From: Bedellia somnulentella
Taxonomy: Eukaryota > Arthropoda > Insecta > Lepidoptera > Bedelliidae
Direction of reading: 5' to 3'
Length of the DNA stretch: 64,000 nucleotides
NCBI GenBank assembly: GCA_963576735.1
Contig: OY755197.1
Coordinates: forward strand, 1,500,501 to 1,564,500
Shown here: one piece after another, positions 48,201 through 59,323 of the stretch
Layout of the letters: every line of letters starts with the position of its first letter
How positions within the stretch are numbered: the stretch's first letter is position 1
Made by a program: the position numbers and the translations under genes
Notes under the pieces: model-generated
What the model saw: only the letters and a program-made list of their open reading frames with translations
Database searches by the model: none
What the model was told of the DNA's origin: nothing

Positions 48201-48740
48201 TCACTAAAACGAAGAAAGAGACAACGATCTCTTTTAACCGCGAAAACTGAGACAGATATATGACTCAGATTCGTCCATGTACTGAACAATTTACTTTTAT
48301 TCGCATGTACGTAAGAGATAGATGTATTATGTACTATAGTGTGTGAGTGAGTCGACTATATGTTTCGTTTTTCGACTGAGCGTGATTTTTGAATGTGATT
48401 GTTACTCTCGCTGTTTTTAATGTGATTTTATAATAATGATAATCGAATTTAGGTCCTCAGTGTTGTGTGTTTGAAAATAATAAATTTATATGTTTATTAA
48501 ATAAAATATGTGTATAGATCGCTGTAAGCTTTACGTAGACTGTCCTAGACTTAATGAAGAATGAATTTCTTTAGAAGTTTTGCTTTTTTTTCAGTATTAC
48601 AACGTTAAGGCGTCATGTATTATCAAATTTATTGGCTATTATGATAAAATGCCTGAAGTAATGGTAGGAGAAAGCTTAATAAAATATTGTAATGAGATCA
48701 CGACAGGTTTTATATTTATTTAATAAAATCTTTTTTTATA
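48201..48740 (+). other. MAST 3' UTR with candidate poly(A) signals
   Basis: AT-rich, free of repeats for about 750 bp after the stop. AATAAA hexamers at 48479-48484 and 48500-48505, with more near 48680 and 48720. Which one is used cannot be told from sequence. Confidence 0.55.
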
Positions 48741-48969
48741 ATCTGCCCTTATAAATCTGAACTTTCTTTGTTGAACCCCAAAAGCATTAATTTTGCTGCT
48801 TTCGCTATTTCAAATAGTTTTTCTGTATATACCCATTGAGTTCAAATTAAAATAAGCCAATTTATTGATCCTGATTGTAGTATTTTATAAATTTTTACTG
48901 TTTTATCTTTATTTGAACTTGTTTGTTTTATTATCACGTAACATTTTCTACTATGGTACTTAGTACTGT

Positions 48970-49015
48970 TCTCGTAATGGGTCTCCAATCACATCGCCAA
49001 ACAATCACTGACAAG
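48970..49015 (-). mobile_element. SINE-A internal fragment
   Basis: Short match to the middle (GGGTCTCCAATCACATCGCC). Confidence 0.55.
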
Positions 49016-49021
49016 TCAAAT

Positions 49022-49102
49022 TAAGGAAAAGAATTTTTTTTACCCCAGTGGGACTCGAACCCACGACATCCGGGTATACGCCACATGAGGTTTTCATGCA
49101 CT
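49022..49102 (-). mobile_element. SINE-C fragment
   Basis: B-box side of the tRNA core (GGGACTCGAACCCACGAC) then a jump to ACATGAGGTTTTCATG. Confidence 0.72.
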
Positions 49103-49154
49103 TACAAGCCCCAATAAGGGTTATTGCTATCTAAGTGACACTATGTGTAGTTAT

Positions 49155-49407
49155 ATACATACATATACATACATACATACATATACTCACGGCTGTAAAT
49201 CCCTAGAAGGGGTAGCCAGAGCTAAGGAATGAGACATTCCTCAGCCACTTTTGGATGTTGTGTGGGGAAAAGATGGTGAAATAAAGGTTGTTGGTGATGG
49301 GTCTCCAACCGCATCGCCCAAAAATCCCTCAAAAGCCCCAATACCGTTAGTCGCCTCTTACGTACACCCACCGGAAGAAATGGGGTAGTGTTATTCTAAG
49401 CCGACAA
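49155..49407 (-). mobile_element. SINE-A copy (subfamily I)
   Basis: Complete except the last few head bases; long CATA-repeat tail. Confidence 0.92.
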
Positions 49408-49587
49408 GTATAGTAGTGTAGTTATATATAAAGATGGTTTCGGTTTTTTTATTAACTCGTAGCAAAATTGTTATTTGATATTGGATCACGTGATCTAACA
49501 CGCTCACGTGACATTTAGCAATAATATCACTGAGTAGTGAATGGAAACCTCACAACTTTACATTTAAAGATTTTACTTTGCCTTTTC

Positions 49588-49862
49588 ACAATCTTGATAG
49601 TTCAGTGGGGTAAACCACCGTTTTTCATGCAGGTGGTGAGAGTTCGTATCCTGAATAGGGCAATATGTTTTTTCTAAAGTAGTTTGTTTGGTTAATTTAT
49701 CCTTCTTGTTAACTGTGAGGAAAAACATCGTGAGGAAACCCACATGGCCGAGTTTTAATCATGTGACAGTGTATTTAAATGAAATGGAAATAGTCCTGCC
49801 CCCTATCACGTGATTACACTGTCCAAGCAAAGCGTGGCTAATCTGATCTCTAGGTGGCAAAA
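49588..49862 (+). mobile_element. SINE-B, diverged
   Basis: Head GATAGTTCAGTGGGGTAAAC and middle recognisable with many substitutions; 3' end absent. Confidence 0.75.
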
Positions 49863-49962
49863 TTCACTCTCACTTTTCTCTCCCTAAAATTCTCTCTACT
49901 TTATCTTTGTTACATAGCATATCGGGAAAGGCATGGCATATTGGGCATGTTATATTTGACCA

Positions 49963-50035
49963 TATATACATATACTCACGCCATTAGTTCCCATTGGGGT
50001 AGGTAGAGACTATTGATCGCCACTTCGTACCATAT
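49963..50035 (-). mobile_element. RTE 3' fragment
   Basis: Only the last ~60 bp of the element (CTCACGCCATTAGTTCCCAT). Confidence 0.8.
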
Positions 50036-50346
50036 TATTCGTATTTGACCATATTGTTGGGAAATAAAGTCGAAATCAGTATTAACCGTTTAAACATTAA
50101 TAGCAAATAGGTGAGAGCATCGAGTAGTGATGTATCGTGATAATAATGTAAAGAAGTTTAACAATTTTTTGAAAATAAAATATCGTTTTTTTTGTCTATA
50201 CTTTTTTAGGTTTTTGTTTTCTATTAAGTTTGTAGATTTTGCTCTTTATTTTGTGTTCCATCTTTATCTTTGCTATGTTTTAATATTACGCATTGTTTTG
50301 TAGATTTTCGTGTTATTTTACGTATTTTTGCAGCGTATTACAAAAT

Positions 50347-51040
50347 CATAGAGAATTTGACTAAATAGAGAAGTAACGATCAATTATTTTTTTTGTAAAC
50401 GATTCAGTGTTTTTCCACTGACTTCAGCGAAGCAAATGTATGAACAACAAAACTCAGAACAATTAATCAACCAATTAGGGTGTAAGGACAACTGATTTTG
50501 ACAATTCGGTATGCAAAGTTTTTTTAAAAAAGAAAAAATTTTATTCGATAGCAAACACGAAAATAAAAAACTGATTTGAATATTTTTCATTTAAAATGAG
50601 TAATTGCAAAGTTATGATTTTTTAAAGATTGTTCAACTTTTGTACTTGATGACGTCATAGGTTGAAAATATCACGTAGCGACATGCAAATAAAGCGAAAT
50701 GTTTAGTAAAAATGTTGCTAATTGCAAAATATTTCACCAATTTGTGATCCCAAATGAAATTATTACGATATTATACTAAACAAACCTATGATTTTCGATG
50801 TTTTATTAATAAACTACAAGAACGAATGTCTTTGACATAACGCTGAAGGTCAAATACTGTTACAGTTTTTTGCCAAAATAACGGTCATCTTAGCTCTGTT
50901 TGATTTAATTTCAAGAAAATATGTTTTAAAAACATAATATCTCGAAATGGTTTCGTAATCAGCACCACTTTTGTAAAACTTTGCATACCGAATTGCTTTC
51001 TAGCGGTTTCTTTCTGCTCTATTTAGTTAAGTTCTCTATG
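50347..51040. mobile_element. TIR element, ~690 bp, non-coding
   Basis: Ends CATAGAGAATTTGACTAAAT and (right, complement) CATAGAGAACTTAACTAAAT form ~24-bp TIRs. Interior relatives are at 45594-45992 and 25140-25445. Confidence 0.7.
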
Positions 51041-51456
51041 TATAAAATACACGTTACTATTTGTATTAAAACATTAAAATGTAGCTTAGATTCATACATT
51101 CCGATATAAATAGTAAAATAGTGCCATACAATTGTCTGTAATAGTTTTTGCTGTTCAACATAATCCTTCTAACAAGTAGTATATTTTGTCATATTCAATA
51201 GTAGTGGTACTTTAGTATGTATATGTCACTTTAGTATCAGAAAAATACATAAACATGGTCTGTTGTAACGCAAACGAATTACGCTAACAAGTTTTTTAAT
51301 TTTAACCAATCATTTTTAGTAAATATCTTATTATTACAGCATATCTTTGATTTATTCGAAAATATTGAAAATTTTCTTGATGCCATAACTTTTTAAAGTT
51401 CAGTTATGAAAACAATAAGTTAAATTCATTTAAATGTTTAAAAAGTAAACTATCGA

Positions 51457-51588
51457 CCGATTTCTGAATTGAGTATTCCAGCTGAGAACAACTTAAGTAT
51501 CGTTCTGTCGCATTGAAATCTTAACAACTGAACGAGACAAAACGATACTTAAGTCGTTCTCAGCTTGAATACTCAATTCAGAAATCGG
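51457..51588. mobile_element. MITE, 132 bp, ~46-bp inverted repeats
   Basis: CCGATTTCTGAATTGAGTAT mirrored by ATACTCAATTCAGAAATCGG; TA dinucleotides flank slightly extended ends, hinting at a mariner-type target. Confidence 0.8.
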
Positions 51589-52310
51589 GCCTATATGGTT
51601 TGCTTCTGACTTCACGTAACATTCACGTACACGACGCATAATTACAGCCAAACATATTTTATTATAGGCTTAGGATTAACCTTTTATAAGACAGAGGTAT
51701 GACCATAAATCCATTATATTTCAGTTCTATTTCAAGGTAGATAAGGTCGAAATTATAGTGGCCACTATTTGGCCATTGCCTTATAAAGGGTTAATGTTCT
51801 TAGTGATTCATGATAGCCTACTAAGTAATTTTTTTACCACTAATGAAGACTTAGTTATTATTTTCTGTATACGAAATCCATTAACCGATGTTGTAATTTA
51901 AGATGAGTTATGTTTGTGGCTATTCATGTTGAAATTCCGTCGCTTTATAACGTTTGTGGCTAAGTCCTGTTTATCGAATTTAATTTCGTTTTAGTATGTC
52001 TTCCATAAGCATGCTTTATCTGTAGTTTCGTTAATTAATTTCTGTAGTATTATTTTTAACTAGTTAACAAATTCGCTCAATAATATAAGTTTGTAAAACA
52101 TTCCTATGTTAAAATAAAACGATATTGAACGTCCTCTTTTTATTTGATTAAATAATGTATTTGAGGTTTAGTGTCTTGGACGAAATATTTGATAGAAAGA
52201 AATATCTAAACGTATGCTACTGTGATTCGCCTTTTTATAAATTAAAAATTCAGAGTGCTTTTTGGCGTTTAAATAATTAAGACATGCAAATGAAATTTCT
52301 TTACTAAAAT

Positions 52311-52428
52311 TTATTTCTACCATCTTCTCCCCTATCAACCTCCAAATATGGCTGAGGAGTTTCTAGCTCGGAAGTTCTGGCGACCCCTTTTTGAGATTTA
52401 TGGCCGTGATATATGTATGTATGTGTGT
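52311..52428 (+). mobile_element. SINE-A 3' fragment
   Basis: Diverged tail half ending GGCCGTGATATATGTATG. Confidence 0.75.
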
Positions 52429-52539
52429 AAATGAAACTGAAGCTATAATTCTAAATATCTCTTATGACATTTTGTCACTTTGTAGAAGAATGGAAGTATA
52501 TATTTTTGTTGTTCATCACAAAAGAAATATATACAAAAA

Positions 52540-52640
52540 TGCAGTTTCACAAAAAGTACAATTGGTGTTTAAACTACTAAAAGCGGTCTCTTCTAGACAA
52601 CCCTTGAATGATAAATTTTATAAATTATGGTCATGTTCAA
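52540..52640 (-). mobile_element. fragment related to 21278-21530
   Basis: AAAAGTACAATTGGTG and AAAGCGGTCTCTTCTAGACA match the 21.3-kb element with substitutions. Confidence 0.55.
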
Positions 52641-53439
52641 ATACCGCAGGTACTCAAAATACTACTACTACTAGATTATCTATAATACAGCATAGCTATT
52701 AATAACAATGATATCCTGTCATATTAACAGCTATAAATTTAGTCTAGAGAATAAACAAAAGGTGTTTCATAATAAGATTATTAAAATATTAAAACTATTG
52801 CCAGCCTCAACACAAATATTTCGGTTTCAAGACACTGTTATACAGTATGTCAACTTAAATTAAAACGAATTGTCTAATAATTATAATATCATATTATACG
52901 TTGATAATCTCTGTATTCGATCCGATAAATAAGTTGTGATTAAATTCTCACTTTTAATGTATATTTTTTCGATAGAAGACCATTTTCCCAAGATCATTAA
53001 ATTATTTAATGATAAATATGGTTGTAAAAACAATTTTGATGATTTAAATTATTTTGTCATTTGCTGCATGTATTGTCATATCTGTAATTAATTTTATATA
53101 AGCCAGTCTTAGGTCAATCAGTTTTTAAAACATGTTATGAATTTTGAAAAGATTTGTCTTGCGCAAAGCCTTAATTTCTTATAATTTGTGTTAAACTTGC
53201 TCGCGCAATCAAAAGCGAGATGGAATCTTAAATTCGTGACACGACCAACACATAAGTGATACTATGGCAAATTACTCGACTAAGTTCATTATTTAAACAT
53301 TACAAAATTATATCTTAGTGTCGTTTTTTCTCTAGAAATTTGAAGATTGCAGACTTAGATGATGCAACTCAGCCTAAAGCCGCGTTTTCATGTTGCTACA
53401 CTCAAAATTCCGACAAAATATCAGCCATGTATAATGTGT

Positions 53440-53550
53440 ACATACATACATACATATTCTCACGCCGTTAGTTCCCATTGGGGTAGGCAGAGACTATCGA
53501 TCGCCACTTTGTACGATCCTGGCAAACCTCTCTAGCTTCATTCATAATGT
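53440..53550 (-). mobile_element. RTE 3' fragment
   Basis: Last ~100 bp with a CATA-repeat tail, nearly identical to the full-length element. Confidence 0.85.
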
Positions 53551-53639
53551 GTTTAGTGCTGATTTTTTCCAAGAACATTTAAGTGCAACTTAAATGTTAC
53601 TTGGAAATGCTATACTAGGACAAAATGCACAGGGATGTA

Positions 53640-53866
53640 TATACTTATAAATAAAGGAAAGAAAAATTTCGACACCAGCGGAACTACTTAAAAAGAAAAA
53701 AAAATTGCGCTAGTAGCCACTTGACACTATAGCTCAATTGGCAGAGCGACGGGGGCGTATACCCGGAGGTTGTGGGTTCGATCCCCGCTGGTGTCGAAAT
53801 TTTTCATTCCTTTATGTATTAGTAATAATCCCCACATGAGGTTTTCATGAACAAAAACATTCTAAT
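53640..53866 (+). mobile_element. SINE-C fold-back with ~13-bp target-site duplication
   Basis: Reverse piece (AAAGGAAAGAAAAATTTCGA) joined to a forward unit with core 53727-53798. Flanks ATGTATATACTTA and ATGTATGTACTTA differ by one base. Confidence 0.85.
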
Positions 53867-54422
53867 AATGTATGTACTTACATATGTCCAGGTGAAATTG
53901 TCATATACAGTGGATATAGCAATAGAATTTCACTTTAGAAAAAATAAAAGAAGCTGGTTTTTATTGTCACCTTGGGCTTCGCCCAGAAACATCCCTGGAT
54001 CTGCCCTAGTGCTTGAGATGTTATCGCAATTAAAGAAATATCATATAATAAAACTTCTTGTATTGTATAAAATAACACAAAAATCTGTTTAATTTCACTG
54101 ACGATGGTTTAATTCCATTCTATAATAACTCCAGTATGTTCGTATTTGGATAAAATATACTGATGTCTTTGTAAAATATTTACTGGGTCACTTCACAACA
54201 ATGAAATGTATATTCAAGTAGATATTTTTTGATTTGTCTGTCTCGTACCTAATATTAACTGGAAATTTATAGGTAAATTGATTGTGATTAGGAAATAGCC
54301 TCGCGCTATTTTCATTAGACTTAACTGTGTATTGAATGAAACAGAATAAAAGTTCTGAATTTGATTGTTCTTATCTCTTGGTTTTATTTTTCGTTCATTT
54401 CAAATGAAGCAGTGTATGTAAG

Positions 54423-54675
54423 CATACATACATACATACATATACTCACGGCTATAAATCCCTAGATTGGGTAGCCAGAGCGAAGGAATCGGAAATTCCT
54501 CAGCCACTTTTGGAAAGTTAAGTGGGGAAAAGATGGTAAAATAAATGTTGTTGGTGATGGGTCTCCAACCGCATCGCCCAAAAATCCCTTTAAAGCCCCA
54601 ATACCGTTAGTCGCCTCTTACGTACACCCACCGGAAGAATGTGGGTAGAGCTATTCTAAGCCGACACTACACAGC
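54423..54675 (-). mobile_element. SINE-A copy (subfamily I)
   Basis: Complete, CATA-repeat tail on the left. Confidence 0.92.
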
Positions 54676-54689
54676 AATGTATGTAAGCA

Positions 54690-55060
54690 TAAACATAAAA
54701 TATAATCATGCTATCAGTTCCCATCGGGGTAGGCAGGGACTATCGATCGCCACCTAGTACGATCCTGGCATACCTCTCTAGTTTTGTTTACATTCATCAA
54801 TCTTTTGATACATGCTCTTTTATTCTTCATACTTCGGACGCCAGCCTTTTTGAGCACACTCTCAATTTGGTCCAAGTGTTTCCTCCGTGACCGTCCTCTA
54901 CTAACATTACCTTCCACATTAGCTCTATAGATCCCTTTTACCAATTTCCTATCACTCATGCTTCTTCCACACCTAACATTCGCTTCCATACTTAAGCGTA
55001 GGAACAAGAACGGCAACGTGCACAGCCATTCGGGCCTTTTCAGACATCGATTGACTAGTC
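54690..55060 (-). mobile_element. RTE 3' fragment with internal deletion
   Basis: Open C-terminal frame ([20 protein letters not shown]) followed upstream by a jump to the CGRSM..ANVRC region; about 100 bp of RTE sequence is missing between them. Confidence 0.82.
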
Positions 55061-55098
55061 AATAACTATAACGCTATAGAATGGGTACGTCTCTCAAA

Positions 55099-55131
<33 letters not shown>

Positions 55132-55235
55132 TTGGGAACATCAACAGCGACATAAGTAATAATACACAGTTAATAATAGAAATCAAGTAAGGCCAATGAC
55201 AGATGTTCACAGATGTACAGAAAACATATCTAACA
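55099..55235 (-). mobile_element. Jockey-like LINE 3' UTR fragment
   Basis: Second short 3' piece (TTATTGGGAACATCAACAGC), next to a TTTA-repeat tail. Confidence 0.78.
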
Positions 55236-55531
55236 ATATTCTTGTTTTTACGTTACATTTGAGTTTTAATACATATTTTTTTTTATAGCAAGTAACTCTA
55301 ACAAATACATACAATTTTAAGAGGAAATAAAATATATATTAACAACAATATTTAAAGCAAAATTATTTTGATCCACGATATCTCAAGGGTGATGGAGTAA
55401 AAGCTTAGTGAGGCTCTCAGGAACTACTATAAATATTAGTAGACATTATTTGTCAATAAGTACTTTCTTAAATTAGAAAAAGGTAGCCCTTAAAAACGTA
55501 ATGTGTAACTTGATCAATACATATACAAATA

Positions 55532-55763
55532 CCGCTGTGCGTTATTGGCTTTAAATAGCACTACCCGATATCTTCCCGTGGATGTTCATGAAAGCCGATT
55601 TAAGTATCAGGCCATTTTAAGTTATTGTTGGGCGATGCGGTTGGAGACCCATCACCAACAACCTTTATTTTAGAATCATTGCTCAACGTAACTTCCAAAA
55701 GTGACTGAGGAATTCCTAATTCTGCAACTCCGGCTACCCATTTTTGGAATTTATAGCCGTGCA
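55532..55763 (+). mobile_element. SINE-A copy, diverged
   Basis: Whole length present with many substitutions; probably an old insertion. Confidence 0.78.
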
Positions 55764-55830
55764 ACGCAATTTCTTAGTGGCTGAGAATTTTCTTCTTCTG
55801 AAACTCTGTCTTCTTCTTTTTGGGATTTCT

Positions 55831-57068
55831 CAAACTCAAACGTACACGCCATATATCCCCAAAGGGGTTGGCAAAGGTACTAATACTTCTGAAGATCATG
55901 TGACATTGTCACCTGGTGTTCAGAGTATCCACGTTTGGCTTGGACAATGAACTCACGTCATAGGCGGCTAGTCTTTCGTAGTTTTAGTACGAATACACTG
56001 TCTTTCCTCACGATTTTTTCGCTCACCGTTAACAACGATGATAAATGAACTACACGTAATAAATAAAGGAAAGAAAAATTTCGACACAGGCGGAATTCGA
56101 ACCCGTGACCTCGGGTATACGCCCCCGTCGCTCTTGCCAATTGAGCTACCGTGTCAATGGCTGCCAGCGCGAAATTCTTCTATGCTTTATTTCTTTTTTA
56201 CACGTTTTAGTAGTGTTTTGGGTTTCCTACCTCCGAATTTTTGACTAATTCGGAAGGCCACTTGTCTATCTTTTCAGATAGAATGCAAATGTTGAAAACG
56301 CCTAACTATCACATAATTTAAATGTTTTTGTTCATGAAAACCTCATGTGGGGATTATTACTAATAAATAAAGGAAAGAAAAATTTCGACACAGGCGGGAT
56401 TTGAACCCGCGACCTCGGGTATACGCCCCCGTCGCTCTTGCCAATTGAGCTACCGTGTCAATGGCTGCCAGCGCGAAATTCTTCTATCCTTTATTTCTTT
56501 TTTACACGTTTTAGTAGTGTTTTGCGTTTCCTACCTCCGAATTTTTTTACTAATTCGGAAGGCCACTTGTCTATCTTTTCAGATAGAATGCAAATGTTGA
56601 AAACGCCTAACTATCACATAATTTAAATCTTTTTGTTCATGAAAACCTCATGTGGGGATTATTACTAATAAATAAAGGAAAGAAAAATTTCGACACAGGC
56701 GGGAATTAGTAAAAAATTCGGAGATAGGAAACGCAAAACACTACTAAAACGTGTAAAAAAGAAATAAAGGATAGAAGAATTTCGCGCTGGCAGCCATTGA
56801 CACGGTAGCTCAATTGGCAAGAGCGACGGGGGCGTATACCCGAGGTCGCGGGTTCGAATCCCGCCTGTGTTCGAAATTTTTCTTTCCTTTATTTATTCTT
56901 TATTTATTAGTAATAATCCCCACATGAGGTTTTCATGAACAAAAAGATTTAAATTATGAACTACACGTATTTCTTTAGAAAAGACACATGTAAATTTAGG
57001 AAAGATCCGGGATTTGAACCCTCATCGTCTGCACGATAAACGGTGTTCTACCCACTGAGCTATCACGG
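55831..57068 (-). mobile_element. SINE-B interrupted by a SINE-C multimer
   Basis: Tail part 55831-56058 and head part 56957-57068 join into one SINE-B. The 898 bp between are SINE-C, flanked by TGAACTACACGTA at 56046-56058 and 56957-56969. Confidence 0.88.
56059..56956 (-). mobile_element. SINE-C: two tandem units plus an inverted unit in one insertion
   Basis: Reverse units at 56059-56368 and 56369-56670, a third begun and then flipped near 56705 into a forward unit ending 56956. One 13-bp target-site duplication (TGAACTACACGTA) encloses all three. Confidence 0.92.
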
Positions 57069-57074
57069 TTATTC

Positions 57075-58406
57075 GGCCCCCTGATTACGTATCTTTTGCG
57101 ACTGACGATTGTGTCGCAAGTTGCACGATTATCGCTGTCAATGTCATAAAGGACCATGGGCAAAAATGTATGAAGCCTGGGCTCACCCACCAACAGAGAT
57201 GAGACCACTTTGAATATACTTGTAAAGCACTAAATATAAAGATTTAAACTAATTTTTGCGAAGAATCCATGGGGTTATTTTGCTATAAATATTTTTCTCC
57301 GACCATAAATAAACTAAAATTCTGCAAAAAGTAGTGCTGTTATGGCATTGTAGGTTTTGTTATTGAACATCTTTAACTAGTTTTAATTCCAGGTTTAATG
57401 TATACATATAAAATAAAACAACTGCTAACAGTTAAAATTATTTTTATTAACATTTCAATCAATATCAATAATAATGTCGTCTAAATATCCTGCCGGTGGA
57501 TTAAATTGTATGTGCCTGCCTAACCCTAGATACCATATTATTGAAATGGTATGAGCACAACTTCCTACTGTGCGTCTACCTGTTAGACACGAGCAGTAAT
57601 ACTGAGCGATGGCATCTCGACCCATTTCGTTTCTGTTAACCAGAATGTATACGTAATATGTACGTGCACGAACATGTCTTGACTGAATCCTTCCTCTTAA
57701 TAGCCACACATTTTGGTGATGGATATTGCATTCTGCTAAATTATTTAATTCATTTTCACGACATACTTCTATCGTATATAAACCATTGCGTATAGCCATT
57801 GCAAAAACAGGTAGGTAAATCAGTGTCCATAAACAGTCCAGGTAAAGTTAACAGGTTTAATATAATAAAAAAAATCACCAAGCGCACCAATACGTAAGCA
57901 TAAACAGAGTCCAAAACAACAAGCTAGGGTCGGTAAATCACAGAACAAGAGAGGATACACGGAAACACAGCTAACAACGTGAGAATCACGAGTCGACTGA
58001 TTGAGAGAAGACGGGCGCCCGCGCAGGCGTCCGGGAGGTGTGAAAGGGATGGAGAGTGTTGTAAATCACACGGGCGCAGGCGCATCTATTGTTTACCACT
58101 ATTTTAAGCATTTTAAGAATGAGTATATTGTTTCAATAAGTTTTACGACTCCTAACAATTGTCTTTTTCTGAAAAACCTATTTAGGTGCATATCTTTTTT
58201 CTGCAATGGAATTGAAGGTGGTGCCCATAGTAACAATTTTAGTACAAACAAAATCCTTCACAACGGCATATGCTATAACTCTGTTGGACACTGAGCCCAA
58301 TTTGACCCATGGTCCTTTGTATGCGATTTGACACTTTTGACAGCGACAATTAGGTATGCAACTTGCGTAACAATCGTGGTCGCTAAAGATACGTAATCAG
58401 GGCGCC
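57075..58406 (-). mobile_element. 1.3-kb TIR element carrying a SWIM zinc-finger ORF
   Basis: Ends GGCCCCCTGATTACGTATCT (left) and the complement of AGATACGTAATCAGGGCGCC (right) continue as imperfect inverted repeats for about 100 bp on each side. The interior holds one ORF (57455-57799). Long TIRs and a SWIM protein recall Mutator-like elements, but no clear 8-9 bp target duplication is visible. It inserted beside a SINE-B head. Confidence 0.8.
57455..57799 (-). CDS. small SWIM zinc-finger protein of a TIR element
   Basis: 114 residues from ATG to TGA-type end: EVCRENELNNLAECNIHHQN, then YYCSCLTGRRTVGSCAHTIS IIWYLG. The CxC-x9-CxH pattern is a SWIM finger, which binds DNA or protein and occurs in Mutator-like transposases. 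No DDE transposase is present, so this is either a transposase remnant that kept only its C-terminal SWIM part or a stand-alone accessory protein. AATAAA on the same strand about 15 bp after the stop fits a functional 3' end. The frame is undisturbed although the TIRs have diverged. Confidence 0.72.
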   Translation of the reverse strand: MAIRNGLYTIEVCRENELNNLAECNIHHQNVWLLRGRIQSRHVRARTYYVYILVNRNEMGRDAIAQYYCSCLTGRRTVGSCAHTISIIWYLGLGRHIQFNPPAGYLDDIIIDID

Positions 58407-58660
58407 GATTTATAGCTGTGATTTAAGTAGGTAGGTAACTTAGACTATCGTCATAGGTATACTATTTGGGAAGGCAGATACTACTGAGAGCCACTTTTTA
58501 TAATCCAGATTTCATCTCGATGGTCTTGTATGCATCAACCATAAATTAATTAATCTTCTCAACTTACTCTTTATTTCATGTCACCCAGTTTTTTTTCCAT
58601 CTAAATTTGTTTTTTTAACCATTTGAATAATTGTGGTATTTGAATTTATTATTAGAAATA

Positions 58661-58832
58661 TGCCGTGTATTGCCGGCTTAGAATGTAACTACCCCTTTCT
58701 GCTCCGACTAAGGGTATGAGGCTTTTTAAGTGGTTTTTGGTGTATGCGGTTAGAGACCAATCACCAAGGATACTTTGTTTCTACCATTTTCTCCCCTATC
58801 AACTGCCAAATGTGGCTGAGAGAGTTTTTAGG
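58661..58832 (+). mobile_element. SINE-A copy (III-like), 3'-truncated
   Basis: GAATGTAACTACCCC head; internal deletion; stops at GGCTGAGAGAG. Confidence 0.8.
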
Positions 58833-58943
58833 GATTATTATAACTATTCTTTTACAAACTGCTTTTAGGTACAATTTATTACGGGGAAAGTATGAGCCAC
58901 ACCATATCGTCTGCTTACTGGTAAAATGTAGTAAATACATATT

Positions 58944-59277
58944 TTGTTTGTAAGAGAGATAGAAAAAGGAATGTTGAGATGGTTTGGGCACATAGAGAGG
59001 ATGGATGATAGAAAATTGGTAAAAGGGATCTATAGAGCTAGTGTGGATGGTAATGTTAGTAGAGGACGACCACGGAGAACACACTTGGACCAAATTGAGA
59101 GTGTGCTCAAAAAGGCTGGCGTCCGAAGTATGAAGAATAAAAGAGCATGTATGAAAAGATTGATGGATGTAAACGAAGCTAGAGAGGTTTGTCAGGATCG
59201 TACGAAGTGGCGATCGATAGTCTCTGCCTACCCCAATGGGAATTAATGGCGTGAGTATATGTATGTATGTATGTATA
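58944..59277 (+). mobile_element. RTE 3' fragment
   Basis: Last 100 codons intact ([19 protein letters not shown] to YPNGN) with TGTATG tail; the longest fragment besides the full element. Confidence 0.92.
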
Positions 59278-59323
59278 TTTTGTTAAACGGAGATAAAGGG
59301 TTTTCAAAATTTAAGTATTTTTT

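Larger units (their letters stand above)
51041..54400. other. intergenic AT-rich DNA between repeats
   Basis: Apart from the MITE, SINE and RTE fragments listed, I see no gene. ORFs of up to 103 codons show no motif and no coding-like composition. Confidence 0.55.

Noticed and set aside
56038..56626. ORFs containing [12 protein letters not shown] and [13 protein letters not shown] phrases
   Set aside because: Translations of SINE-C copies; such phrases recur with the repeat and are often mis-annotated as proteins.
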